This document shows positions 11,216-21,385 of a DNA stretch of 64,000 bases, one piece after another; the stretch's first letter is position 1, and every line of letters begins with the position of its first letter. Source of the DNA: Nelumbo lutea (Eukaryota; Streptophyta; Magnoliopsida; Proteales; Nelumbonaceae); assembly GCA_022828595.1 (NCBI GenBank), contig JAKGHH010000001.1, positions 212,549,848-212,613,847 on the forward strand, given 5' to 3'. A program made the translations under genes and the position numbers. A model generated the notes under the pieces. The model was not told where the DNA came from. It did no database searches and saw nothing but the letters and a program-made list of their open reading frames with translations.

Positions 11216-13906
11216 TCAGCTCTGCTTGTGCAAGAGGAACGACCTCTTCTGCCCCCCAAGAATGCTAGGCCGAGGCAGACTCTCTATAAACACGGTCCTC
11301 ATGGAGTTACTACTCGTGCTAGCTAACGGGGATAATGCATCGGCCTCAGCATTCTCGGACCTTGGAATCTGCTTGATGAAGTATGACTGGAAGCCGCGTA
11401 GAACTTCTCTGGCCTTGGCTAGATAAGCAACCATGGTGGGGTCATGAACTTCATAATCACCGGTTACCTAGTTGACCACGAGCTAGGAGTCGTTGTAGAT
11501 GACGAGGTGCTTCGCTTGTACTTCGTTCGCTAGCATGAGCCCAGCTATCAGTGCTTCGTATTCCGCTTTATTGTTAGATGTTGCAAACTCAAACCAAAAT
11601 GCGTACTCCAGTTTTGCCCCGCTTGGCCAGTACAGAATGACTCCGGCTCTGCTTCCTTGCTGATTTGATGAACCATCTACATGAAGGATCCATGGCTCCT
11701 CGTCCCAGGTTGACTTCGTCCTAACCGGGACCAGTTTCGCACTGGTTGGAGTTTTCTCCCCGTGCTCGGTCTCTATCAATTCAGGGACTGGAGTGCTGAA
11801 AGTGCATTCTGCTACGAAGTCGGCCAAGGCTTGGGCCTTAATTGTTGTTCGGGGCTCGTACTGGATGTCCTATTTGCTGAGCTCTATAGCCCACTTCGTC
11901 AATCTTCCAGATACATCGGGCTTGAGTAAGACTTGCCTCAGAGGTTGGTTGGTAAGAGCGACGACTGTGTGGGCTTGAAAGTATGATCGAAGCTTCTGAG
12001 CTGCTGTGACCAGCGCGTATGCCAACTTCTCGATCTCTGGGTACCTAGTTTTGGTGCCCTACAAAACTTTACTCACATAGTAGATAGGTCATTGGACCCG
12101 ATCTACTTTCTTTATTAGTACCGAGCTGACCACCTCATCACTCGCGGAGAGGTACAACTTTAAAACATCACCCTCCTTGGGTCGGGTCAAAACCGGGACA
12201 CATTAGATATTTCTTTAGCTCATCGAAGGCGAGTTGGCATTCTTCAGTCCATTCAAAGTCTTTACTTTTCTTAATTGTCTTGAAAAAAGGTAGGCAGCGA
12301 TCTGCTGACTTGGACATGAAGCGACTTAGAACAGCCATACAGCCATTCAACCTTTGAACCTCTTTCAACTTGCGAGGTGGCTTCACATCTAGGATAGCCT
12401 ATATCTTCTTAGGGTTTGCTTCGAGGTGACACCAAAGACACATTTGTTAGGATTCAATTTCATACTATACTTGCGCAGAATTTCAAAAACACATTGTAAG
12501 CCACTTATTAAATAGTTCAAAAATTGGGTTTTGACGATCATGTCGTCTACATAGCATTCAACCTTGTCACCGATCAACGACTCAAAAATTCAGTTCACAA
12601 GTCTTTGGTAGGTTGCCCCAGCATTGCCCAAAAGGCATGACTTGTAACAGTACAGGCCCAGTCCGGTAATAAAAGTCATTTTTTCTTCATCAACAGGGTC
12701 CATCTTGATTTGATTGTAGCCCAAGTATGCATTCAGAAAACTTAGCAACTCCTGCCCTAAGGTCGCATCCACTAGACGATCGATCTTGGGGAGCGAGAAA
12801 CAATCATTCGGGCAGGCTCGATTCAGGTCGGTATAGTCGAAGCACATGTGCCATTTACCGTTGGCCTTCTTTACCTGAATGGGGTTGGCTACCCAGCTCA
12901 GGTAATGAACCTCCCTGATGAAATCAGCTGCGAGAAGTTTCCCAACTTCCTCGTCGACTATCCTCCAACGTTCCGGGGCGAGGTTGCATTTCTTCTATCT
13001 AACAGGCCTGACTATGGGATCTGTATTTAATTTGTGAGTTATTATATTTGAGTGTATGCCAGGCATTTCTACCGCAGACCATGCAAATACATCTAAAATT
13101 TTTAGTAGGAAACTTACCAGTTGAGCTCAAAGAGGTTCTTTGATTGCTGCCCCGATCTAGAGAGTCCTGGCCAGATCTTCTTCCGAGGTCGAGATGAGGA
13201 CTATTCTTTCATTTGGTGTAGCTCACTCCTCAGGATATTCTACGGGTCATTCAAGCTCGACGCCTTCCGCCAACTTGGCTTTCCCCTTGAGGGCCGCAAT
13301 GTAACACTCCCAGGACTCGAGTTGGTCGCCCCGAGCTACCCCTACCTCGAAGTCCGTGGGGAACTTCATGGCCAAGTAGTAAGTTGATACCACCGCGCGA
13401 AGTGCGTGAGTGATGGGTCATCCTATAATGGCATTGTGCGGCGAAGGCGTTGCGACAACTAGGAAGGCATGCTCAAACCTCGCAATGTTGAGCCATGTCC
13501 CGACCTCTACGAGTAAAGAAATTCGCCCGAGAGGCCTGACTTCTTCTCTGTTGAAGCCCACTAGAAGAGTACTTGCAGGTTGGATGTCGCTTTCTCAGAG
13601 TTGTAGCTTGTTGAAGGTGCCTTTGAACAGGATATCGGCCGAACTCTCTGAATCTACCAGGATGCGCCTGACTTCGAAATCGTTGATCTTCATTCTTATG
13701 ACCAGCGCGTCATTGTGGGGGTACTGAATCCCGCACGCATCGTCCTCGATACAGAATATAGGGTCCTCAACCACTTTGGAGGGTTCTACTCTTCGCACTC
13801 TAGTTTGCGGACTGAAGTTCTTCCTGCTGTTGTGTGAACAGCCTACGACAACCAACCCACCGGTGATCATATTGACTACCCCGCTAACTGGTCTTTCTTC
13901 AGGCAA
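11216..13906 (-). pseudogene. Tat-element pol: protease, RT, connection and dual RNase H
   Basis: Protease: RRILVDSESSADILF, where the usual VDTGSSADIL active-site Thr-Gly is changed to Ser-Glu. RT: IQVKKANGKWHMCFDYTDLN, then LLSFLNAYLGYNQIKM, then ECYVDDMIVKT. The motif A aspartate of FMDAYSGY is Asn here, while YVDD is kept. The connection/first RNase H includes RFMSKSADRCLPFFK and the WTEECQLAFDELKKYL helix. The second RNase H, beginning WILHVDGSSNQQGS, keeps all four acidic positions (VDGSS, KAEYEAL, YNDS, EADALS) but has a stop between YNDS and the final part. Frame breaks at several joints make this a pseudogene. These enzymes would process Gag-Pol, copy RNA to DNA and remove RNA from hybrids. 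Confidence 0.85.
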
Positions 13907-13999
13907 CTGCCTCTATTCGCTCGGCCTGTTGTTGGGCTCGGGAGCATCTCTCTTTTGCTCTCATCGCTGATCTGTCTGGCCTCTATTATTCTTTTGTAC

Positions 14000-15735
14000 A
14001 AAGTTTCTCAGGTATCCGCGATGGATGAGCTCTTCAATCTCGTCGCAGAGGTTTATACAGTTTTTGGTGCTATAACCGTGGTCTCTATGAAAGTGAAAAT
14101 ATACATTTTATTTCTAGTGGCTGGATCTCCCCTCAACCGGGGTGTTCACTTTACAAAAGGGGCGTCTTTAATTGCCGTAAGAATTTCCCCTCGCTTTGCA
14201 TTGATGGGGGTGAAGTTCGTTCTTTCAACTGGGGGAGCTCGGGGATGAAAATCTGACATGTTCCCTCCCCTGGTTGGGGACTTGCTTTTCTTTCTTTTGC
14301 TGCCACCATTGTGCGACCTGTCGTCTTCCCTTCTCCTCTTCTCCACTGGAGCTTCAGTTTTTTGGCTCATTTATTCTTCAGTCTTGATGAATTGATCAGC
14401 AAGCTTGAGGAGTGTTGTCTTTGGGCTTGTTCGCCACCACATGCCACTTGAACTTTCTGTGAGCGATTCCTTTCTTCATTGTCGCGAGCCTTACAGCGGG
14501 GTCTAAGTCCGGGATCAGCAAATAAGTGTCATTAAAGCGCTTGATATGCTAAGGAGGCTCTCTTGTGACCTCGGGCACTTCTTACTAGTGATGAAGTGCG
14601 AGGTGAACATTTACACGAACTACGCCCCAACTCTTGACAACTTCGAGTGGGAGGTTTCTGTACCATGTGCGTGCTACCCCCCTGAAGGTCATAGAAAAGG
14701 CAATGCACATGCAAGCTTCGCCAGCCCCAGCGAGGTGCATCTGGGACTGGAAAGAGTTCACATGATCATTCGAATCGAAAGACCTATCATATTTGTCCAA
14801 CGAGGGCACTTTGAAGTCCTTCGGCATTGGAGTGGCTAAGAGCTTGGAGGACAGAAGAGATGGGACAGAGAGGAGAGGGGCAGATTTTGTGACATCCAAG
14901 CTCGCCCCTGCCTTACCTTTGGGTTGCTCGGGTTAGCTAGGTTCCGCGAGCTGATATGGAACTATTGCCCGGCACACCTTAGGACGCCGTCTTCGTTGCT
15001 TCTTGACCGGGTCCGCGTTGGTGCTGCTTGCTTCGGTGTTATCAAGCCGTGTCTTGGCTTGAGAGAATCAAACTGTTGATATTGGCTTTCTCGACCAGAG
15101 GGGTCTCATGTAGAGTCTATGGCCAAGGCTTCAAACCGGTTTCCTGTGAGTGAAGTTTCCAGTTGTGCGTGCTAGGGCGGATTGGCTTTGGTGGGTCGAG
15201 TATCTCTCGACCTGTCCTGTTGCTGCGAGATGGGAAGGGCTACTTGTTTTCCCCTTCTACTGCGGGATGAGACTTGGGAAGTCTCTCCTCAGCGAGGAGG
15301 GCTGTTGTTGTGACGGTGGTTGAGCTGTTGTTGGTTCTACGGCATCACCGGACACCGGGGTGGAGCTATCTGTTGGTTCGGTTGCAGTGATGGGAACTGC
15401 TGCTGGTAGAAGTGATGCAGAACTTGCTACTGGTAATGCTGGAACTGCTGAAATTGCTGCATTTGGGCTTGAATAGCCCGCACACAGTGCACCATGTCGC
15501 TTAGTTGGTTCTGCCCGACTCCGGGGGGAACCACGAAAGGTTCAACGGAAGTCGCACCCATGACAGGAGGAAGTAGGGCATTTATGGGCACACTTGGCTA
15601 GGGCACAGTTAGCGTTGGGATCCCACCTGTGGAGAATGGTATGATAAGCTGGCCTATGCAGACAGACGGGAACTGGGGTTGTCCCCCAGAGGCGTTCGCT
15701 TTGTTGTGCTGTCCGGCATTGTTGGAGGCAGCCAT
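14000..15735 (-). pseudogene. Tat-element gag
   Basis: The ATG at 15735 opens MAASNNAGQHNKANASGG, followed by a Gln-rich segment (about 15480-15380 in minus sense) and several stops. The conserved retrotransposon gag core lies at 14899-14585 (FKVPSLDKYD, then HVNSFQSQMHLAGAG, then ARTWYRNLP). A basic Lys/Arg stretch (14370-14250) and FTPINAKRGEIL follow. Near 14100-14000 comes FHRDHGYSTKNCINL..EIEELIHRGYLRNF, the usual C-terminal block of Tat gags. Gag packages element RNA in virus-like particles. Broken by frameshifts. Confidence 0.8.
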
Positions 15736-15808
15736 GGATGAGCTAGAGGTTTTTGAAATGGAGATAAGAGGCTTTTAGTAACAGATTCTCACAGATGGCA
15801 CCAAATGA

Positions 15809-16734
15809 TGTGGCGTAATCCGGCTGCTCCCTACTGGATACGATCTGGCTGCCAGCAGCGATGAGAACTGAGGTTCCTGAAACAAAGGAGTCAGAGATCC
15901 CAGGGTGGCTTGCCCGACGAGGACACTTCGATGGCTAAGTTAGCACTTTGTAGTAAAGAGCTTGAAGATGATGTCAGAGAATTAGAGTTTAGCACTTTGT
16001 AGTAAAGAGCTTGAAGATGATGTCAGAGAATTAGAGTTTAGCACTTTGTAGTAAAGAGCTTGAAGATGATGTCAGAGAATTAGAGAGCTAGAGAGCAAGA
16101 TTACGCATTACCTTCGCTCCTGGGGGTGAGATCTTTATATACTGGGGTCCTAACGGGTTTGGTGGAGTAGGTCCTGAATTTCCGTTGGGTTAAGTCCCGT
16201 TATCGTGTTAGTTGGGAGTAACGTCTCCCGTAGTGAGGTTGGCCATCCCCATCTAAATCGAGGAGTGGGTGAACTAAGGTAGCCGTTACAAAGTACGGTC
16301 CCGTGGGATGCGGGGTACGGAGGTGCGTTCCTCGAGGTTGCCATGCGGAGGTCGGCCAAACTAGGTAGCAGGCTGCTTGTGAAGTGTCGGACTGCTTGGT
16401 GGCGAGCTGTTTGGGCTTGTGATCTTCAGACCCGACCTGCTCTGAATGTCGAAGTGCCTTAGTACCAAGGTGGTCTTGCACTGACGTGGGCCGTTCTCGA
16501 GGTGGACTCTTGATGAAGTGGGCCCATCTATTCGAGCTTGATCTATACCGGACTTGGTACCGCTGTCCTGGTCGCAAACTGGTGTTGGGACGATCTTAGC
16601 CCGAAGTAACTTTAGCTCGGGGCACCAGGGTACCCCAGCTCGCTTTGTAGTGAACTGATTTATGCTGAGTTGTCACCTGCGTTAGTCATGTCCACGTGTC
16701 TCCTGATTATGAGGTATGGCCAAATTCCCCTTCA
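15809..16734 (-). mobile_element. 5' LTR of the minus-strand Tat element (926 bp)
   Basis: In minus sense it starts TGAAGGGGAATTTGGCC and ends ..ATTACGCCACA. It is followed within 6 bp by TTTGGTGCCATCTGTGAGAA, matching the TTTGGCGCCGTCTGTGGGAA junction of many Tat elements. The TATA sequence AGTATATAAAGA lies at about 16134-16145. A triple 49-bp tandem repeat sits in the transcribed part. The partner 3' LTR is absent from the window. Confidence 0.75.
15941..16087. repeat. 49-bp tandem repeat, three copies, inside the LTR
   Basis: Units start with TAGCACTTTGTAGTAAAGAG at 15941, 15990 and 16039 and are virtually identical. They lie downstream of the LTR TATA box in the element's own orientation, so they would be transcribed. 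They are tandem without spacers, so not a CRISPR array. Confidence 0.95.
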
Positions 16735-16775
16735 GTTGGGTTGGAGATTAAGAGGGAGAAAATAAAATAAATAAA

Positions 16776-16778
<3 letters not shown>

Positions 16779-16812
<34 letters not shown>
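16779..16812 (+). repeat. (GA)n microsatellite
   Basis: Pure AG dinucleotide run of 34 bp, just outside the LTR end. Confidence 0.97.
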
Positions 16813-16817
<5 letters not shown>

Positions 16818-17340
16818 AAAATTATGGGGTGGGTGGTGGCATATGCAAAGGGTTTTCATATGGATTGCTGAGAATCCTTTAAAAGGGTAGGATGGTCATT
16901 TTGAGAAAATGGATCAGTTGAACGTTTTCCGTCTGATTCAATGACGGGATGGAGGTATATGTAGAGTTTTCTAAAAGTTCAGGGAATGTTTTTCTTAAAG
17001 TAAAAGTTGAGAGAAGGTTTCTATCATTATCAGAAACTTCGGGAGTGGTTTTTACATTTTACCCTTAATTGAAAATATATACAACATTATTTATAAATAT
17101 ATTGCATATTTTAAGGCACCGTTTGATTCGGAAGAACCGGGTCCGAAATCAAAAGCGTTTGATTGGGCAAAATTAGAATCTGATTCCCATGTGCGAATCG
17201 CATTCCCCGAATGCGATTCTCGCTCGTAGAAATTGGAAAAGTGAAAAATGAAATGACACAAAACCCCTCTTCTCTCTACCCGATTCCTACTTTCTACTAC
17301 GCCCTCTCCCTCATCATCTCTCCTCACTCCCTCCTCCGGC
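16813..17340. other. Intergenic/promoter-side sequence before NRPB7
   Basis: No gene. A block at about 17115-17235 (GCACCGTTTGATTCGG, with mirrored GAATCGCATTCCCCGAATGCGATTC) resembles one arm of a Tourist-like MITE, but a matching far end is not visible. Pyrimidine-rich sequence from 17260 may belong to the NRPB7 promoter or leader. Confidence 0.4.
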
Positions 17341-17506
17341 ATCTAAACTGCTAAGTCACCACTGATTTCTCTCTCCTCTTTCATCTTCTTCTTCTCCTCT
17401 CGCTCACACATTTTTTCATTCCTCCACTGTTTACTCGCTGTACAAACCAGACCACGAAGAACCATTTTCGAGTGCTCAGTTGCTCACTCTCATCCCTGCA
17501 ATCAAG
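17340..17506 (+). promoter_or_regulatory. Candidate 5'-UTR exon of NRPB7
   Basis: CT-rich leader-type sequence ending CCTGCAATCAAG followed by GTAGAATT, a usable 5' splice donor. The coding exon at 21364 begins after a good acceptor (CAACTTTGCAG) with only 22 bases before the ATG, so at least one upstream non-coding exon is expected. A competing donor is CAACATCAG/GTGAGA at 19723/19724, which lies in an LTR-like stretch. Transcript data would decide. Confidence 0.4.
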
Positions 17507-18117
17507 GTAGAATTTATAGGCAGAATCATCCTCATCTGTAGGCTTGCTATTTAGTATTAACTTGTATAGCTATTTAACTTTTTTTTTTTTTGTAAACCTT
17601 CATAATAAATATATATCAACTGGGTTAAGGTTAGCATCACTGAGCTCACATTGCATAGTTGTGAGTGTAAGGCTTCCTATATTTTAATTTTGACTGGCCA
17701 AAAAATGGCAAATCTACTACTATATGATCTTCCGTTATTTCCTTCTTCCCCCTCTTCCCCTTTTTAATGGACCTGAGTTTTACAAAGATAAATGGTGGCT
17801 ATCTTTATAATAATTATTTGCTCCATTAGTCCTCTTTTAGCAGTTATTATTTGAATGAATAGGTTTTAGGATTTTATTGGTGGCTAACATCATCACAACA
17901 GCATATTAATAGCTTATTTAACGTTGAAACCTGAAAAAAGGTTGTGTGGTTGCAATGCCAAAGCTAAAACTGCAAAATTGATGCAAATGTAGAAAACCCT
18001 CGTTTGTGATCATGTTTAAGTGCAGGCGCTAAAACAAGAAACCAGAAATAGGAGGGACATGCAAGGCAATCACAAAATCCAATTTTGAAATCTAATATCA
18101 ATATGAAAAGTCTATTT

Positions 18118-20671
18118 TGTAATTATCAACACCCGATTTTTTCTTGGTTTGTCGCCTAAACCTCCAATTCACCCCAAATTCCTAATCAGACACCCCCAAT
18201 CTCTCTAAAACACTAAAAAAATCCAAAAATCCCAACTTTTGGCCCCAAATCCACCATTAAATTCGCTTGATATCTATCTGATGGCCCCGATCAACCCCCA
18301 CTTACACCTCACCCATTAAATCAGACACAACCACCAGACCTAGGACCTTCCAAAATACCTAACCGTAAAATTTTAACTCAAGATTCTCCCGTTTTCCCCC
18401 TTATTAAACAAATATTCTATTTCGACTTCTCTCGTTAGTGTAGACACTCAGAACCTAGATTACATTGATCTTGACACATCCGAACCGATCAAACCACACC
18501 TTTAGACTCCGTATATACCATAATACATGGTCATAAAAATTTCACCCTCATTCTCCCACTTGCCCTTCTATCAAACTGAGATTTTGTTTTGAAGCATGTC
18601 GTTGACCCAAATTCCTATGATCTTTACCCTCTAAGACTTATAATACCTCATCATTAGATCCAATACACCCCCAAATACCCATCTTTGAAATCATAGCCCC
18701 AAATACCTCCATTTACCCTTCAATTACACCAAGATTCTATTTCAAGGTCCCAAATTGATTGAATTGCAAATCTACCCGATCTAGGCCTAGTTGGCTCAAT
18801 ATAACCTTACTAGTCATCTCAAACAACCCAAAAACCCTATCTTGTGAATTTTCATCCAAAAAAAAACTTGTTTACCCCTCAATCGCACAAAGATTCTCTT
18901 TTGAACCCTAAGATTAACCGAACAAACATTTTTCGGATCTACCCAATTTGGGCGTAGTTGGACCCAATCTAACCTTGCCAATCAAAGACCGGATCTGCAG
19001 TTACACCCATCTTAACCCTCCATTTTTTGCCCGAAACCATCCATTATTGAACCAAGGACCCGGTTCAACCTTTGGACCCGGTTAACCCAGATTCCCGAAA
19101 CTACCAAAATACCCCCATTTTGTCCAAAAGCCAAACCGAGGCTCTCTTTTTAAACCTAATCCGGAGGAGGTTAGAGAGGAAGCACTGTTCATTATATTCT
19201 CTGCTCGAACCAGCAGCGGAACGACGAAGGATCTCGTTCCCCCACCGGCTTCTACCAACTTTGATTGACTATTTTCTCTCTCTATCTCGCTTTTCTTCTC
19301 CCACCTCTCTCTCTCTCAGTAAACCCTTTTCTTCTTCTCCTCGACTGCGACGCCGTCAGGCCGTTCTTCCCCCTGTTATCCGATTGTGAATGTAGCAGTG
19401 AAGGCCATTCGGTTTTCTCTCATTTTTGGTGGTTCCCTACCTTTTCCTGGAACCCTTTTTCTTCCGCCGTTCACAGAGGTTGCACACCACATTTCGGCTT
19501 CGCCTGACGACGTAACAATCCCCTGTTCTCCAAATTCACAGCCACTTGAGCAAGTTTTAACAGAGTAGCCATCGTCAGATTGTTCTTCTCGGTTTCAGTC
19601 GAAAATCATACCCAGACTACCTTTTCGTCTCGCCAGGCTTTAGTACCGTTCTCCATCAAAGAAGAAGGTTAGACGTGAATCTCAGATCCCCTGTCTCAAG
19701 AACCGTGTTCAGGCCAACATCAGGTGAGATATGTTCAGCCTGTGTTATTTTCTTGTTATTCTGGCTTCTTGCCTAATTGTGTTTGCCTGATTTGCCGCAA
19801 TGGATCGAATTTGATAGGGAAAGAGCCGATGGAGAACCAGCTCCCATAAGCTCACGTAATATTTTAATGTTCCCAACTCCACAATGAACTTCCAAAGCTA
19901 TCTTCGAATCTGCTAAGATTAAACTATTTTCTTTTGATTTTTTTTCTCTATTTTCTTCTGTTCTTATGGCTGCTGTTAGAATTTTTATTCAATTAGTTTA
20001 ATAGCCTTTTCATTTTGATTTGATGATTACATTTAGATTAATGAAAATAGTACTGTATTGAAGGTTAATGTTCGTATGAAGGTTGATAATCGATTAGGCA
20101 GATTTTATTTCCTGTTTATGTCTTTTATGTTCACTGGAATTTGAATTGAATAAATGTCGAGTAGATGCTTGTTGTTTCTGATGTTCGAGTTAGAGGATTA
20201 ATGACTTGAACTCTTCTCAGATAAGTGGTCTATTCATAAAAGATGAAATAAGATTTTGTAAATCAAATGATAATGTTTCAAAATAAATAAACAAAATAAA
20301 GAAATGATAAATAATAAAATGAAAGTAAGGATAAGGTAATGATAAATATTGGTAGGATAGATTTATTGTTCTTGTCTATTATTAGCATTTTTTTATTTGA
20401 TTAGTTGATTGTTATTATGCTTCTTCAGATCCCCATGTGGGCCCCACCTATTGGACCTGGGAGAGGGGTGCCTAACCCCTTCCCTCTCCCATCTGAGTCT
20501 TACCCGGACTAGTTTAGTTGGTGCTTCGGGTGCCTAGCCCCTTCCCTCTCCCATTTGAGTTATACCTGGACCCCTTCGGGCTACTAGAGTCACTATTAAA
20601 CCAAAATGATTTTGATACCATTTTTGGAGGTTCTATCACCTCCATTTTTCAATCTGATGGGTGGCGACTCC
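18118..20671 (+). mobile_element. LTR-like fragment, possibly of an Ogre/Tat element
   Basis: Long pyrimidine-rich, gene-poor segment beginning about TGTAATTATCAACACCCGA, with a TTTTTAAACC core-promoter-like site near 19147. It ends in repeats of CCCCTTCCCTCTCCCAT (20478 and 20540) and GGGTGGCGACTCC (20659-20671). The GGTGGCGACTCC block is what I associate with the tRNA-Arg primer-site region of Ogre-like elements. Both limits are approximate. It would lie in the first intron of NRPB7 if the upstream leader exon is real. Confidence 0.4.
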
Positions 20672-21385
20672 ATTTCCAGCCCAAGTGGCAAGTGAGCCTG
20701 TTTTCCCGATGCTCATAGTAATTGCACCTTAAGTTCAAACTTTGGAAACTGAAGCAAATATGCAATTTATATTCAAAATTTAAACCTAGTGTCAGAGTTG
20801 AAGATGAAAATCGGTACCCATACATTGACTTCAAGGTATTAGACCGAAATAAATAAGAGGCAACATAAGAAACTAGCTTTTTTGAAAGTTGAAACCAGCT
20901 ATTGGGGACTACTTTTTAGAAATGAAGTTTAGGACTAAAATTGAAAAGTCACAATATACACCCCGAAATGGATTTAAAAACCAAGCCCTGCACTTCATTA
21001 ATCTTAATTTTAAAAGAAAGAATCAATTTTGTTATCCATCTTTAATTTCAGTTTGACAACCCAAATCTTAATTCAACTTCCATGGCCAAGTTTTAAAAAA
21101 TATTTTTTGTACTTTGATCTAAAAATGATGCCCGAAGAATGATGATTAATCCAAACATCCTTCTTATCCTGTGAATCAGAAAAATGACTCGGGATTATTT
21201 TACCAAACATGTCATTATTTCTGAGAATCAGTATTATAGAGAAAAATCAGGAACACACAGTTGATGCCATTCACAACCTTGGTTTCTATTGCCTTGTTAT
21301 TTTCCTCTTAGCCTTCTTTACCCTAATTTTTCCAAAGGAGTTCATAAATATTCAACTTTGCAGGGTCAGGAGTTAGTGATCAAAG

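Larger units (their letters stand above)
10985..16734 (-). mobile_element. Truncated Tat-lineage Ty3/gypsy retrotransposon
   Basis: On the minus strand the order is LTR (16734-15809), primer-site region, gag from 15735, protease (about 13900-13600), reverse transcriptase (about 13000-12390), first RNase H/connection (12386-11880), and a second RNase H (11827-11216). It then ends abruptly, only about 230 bp into the linker before integrase. Two RNase H domains, an RT of the ACPNDCFSLPKID type and a gag core reading HVNSFQSQMHLAGAGEA place it in the Tat lineage. There is no integrase and no 3' LTR. Multiple stops and frameshifts make it inactive. Confidence 0.85.

Noticed and set aside
15941..16087. 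CRISPR-like array
   Set aside because: Tandem units have no spacers, and the DNA is a plant LTR.
10985..16734. Endogenous plant pararetrovirus (caulimovirus-like)
   Set aside because: There is an LTR, a Tat-type gag and a second RNase H, and no movement-protein or coat-type domain, so it is a Ty3/gypsy element.
17091..17342. Minus-strand frame of 83 codons
   Set aside because: Low-complexity translation of leader-like pyrimidine sequence, no domain.
19072..19568. Three overlapping plus-strand frames rich in Ser/Leu/Pro
   Set aside because: CT-rich LTR/leader sequence, no conserved motif or splice-supported gene.
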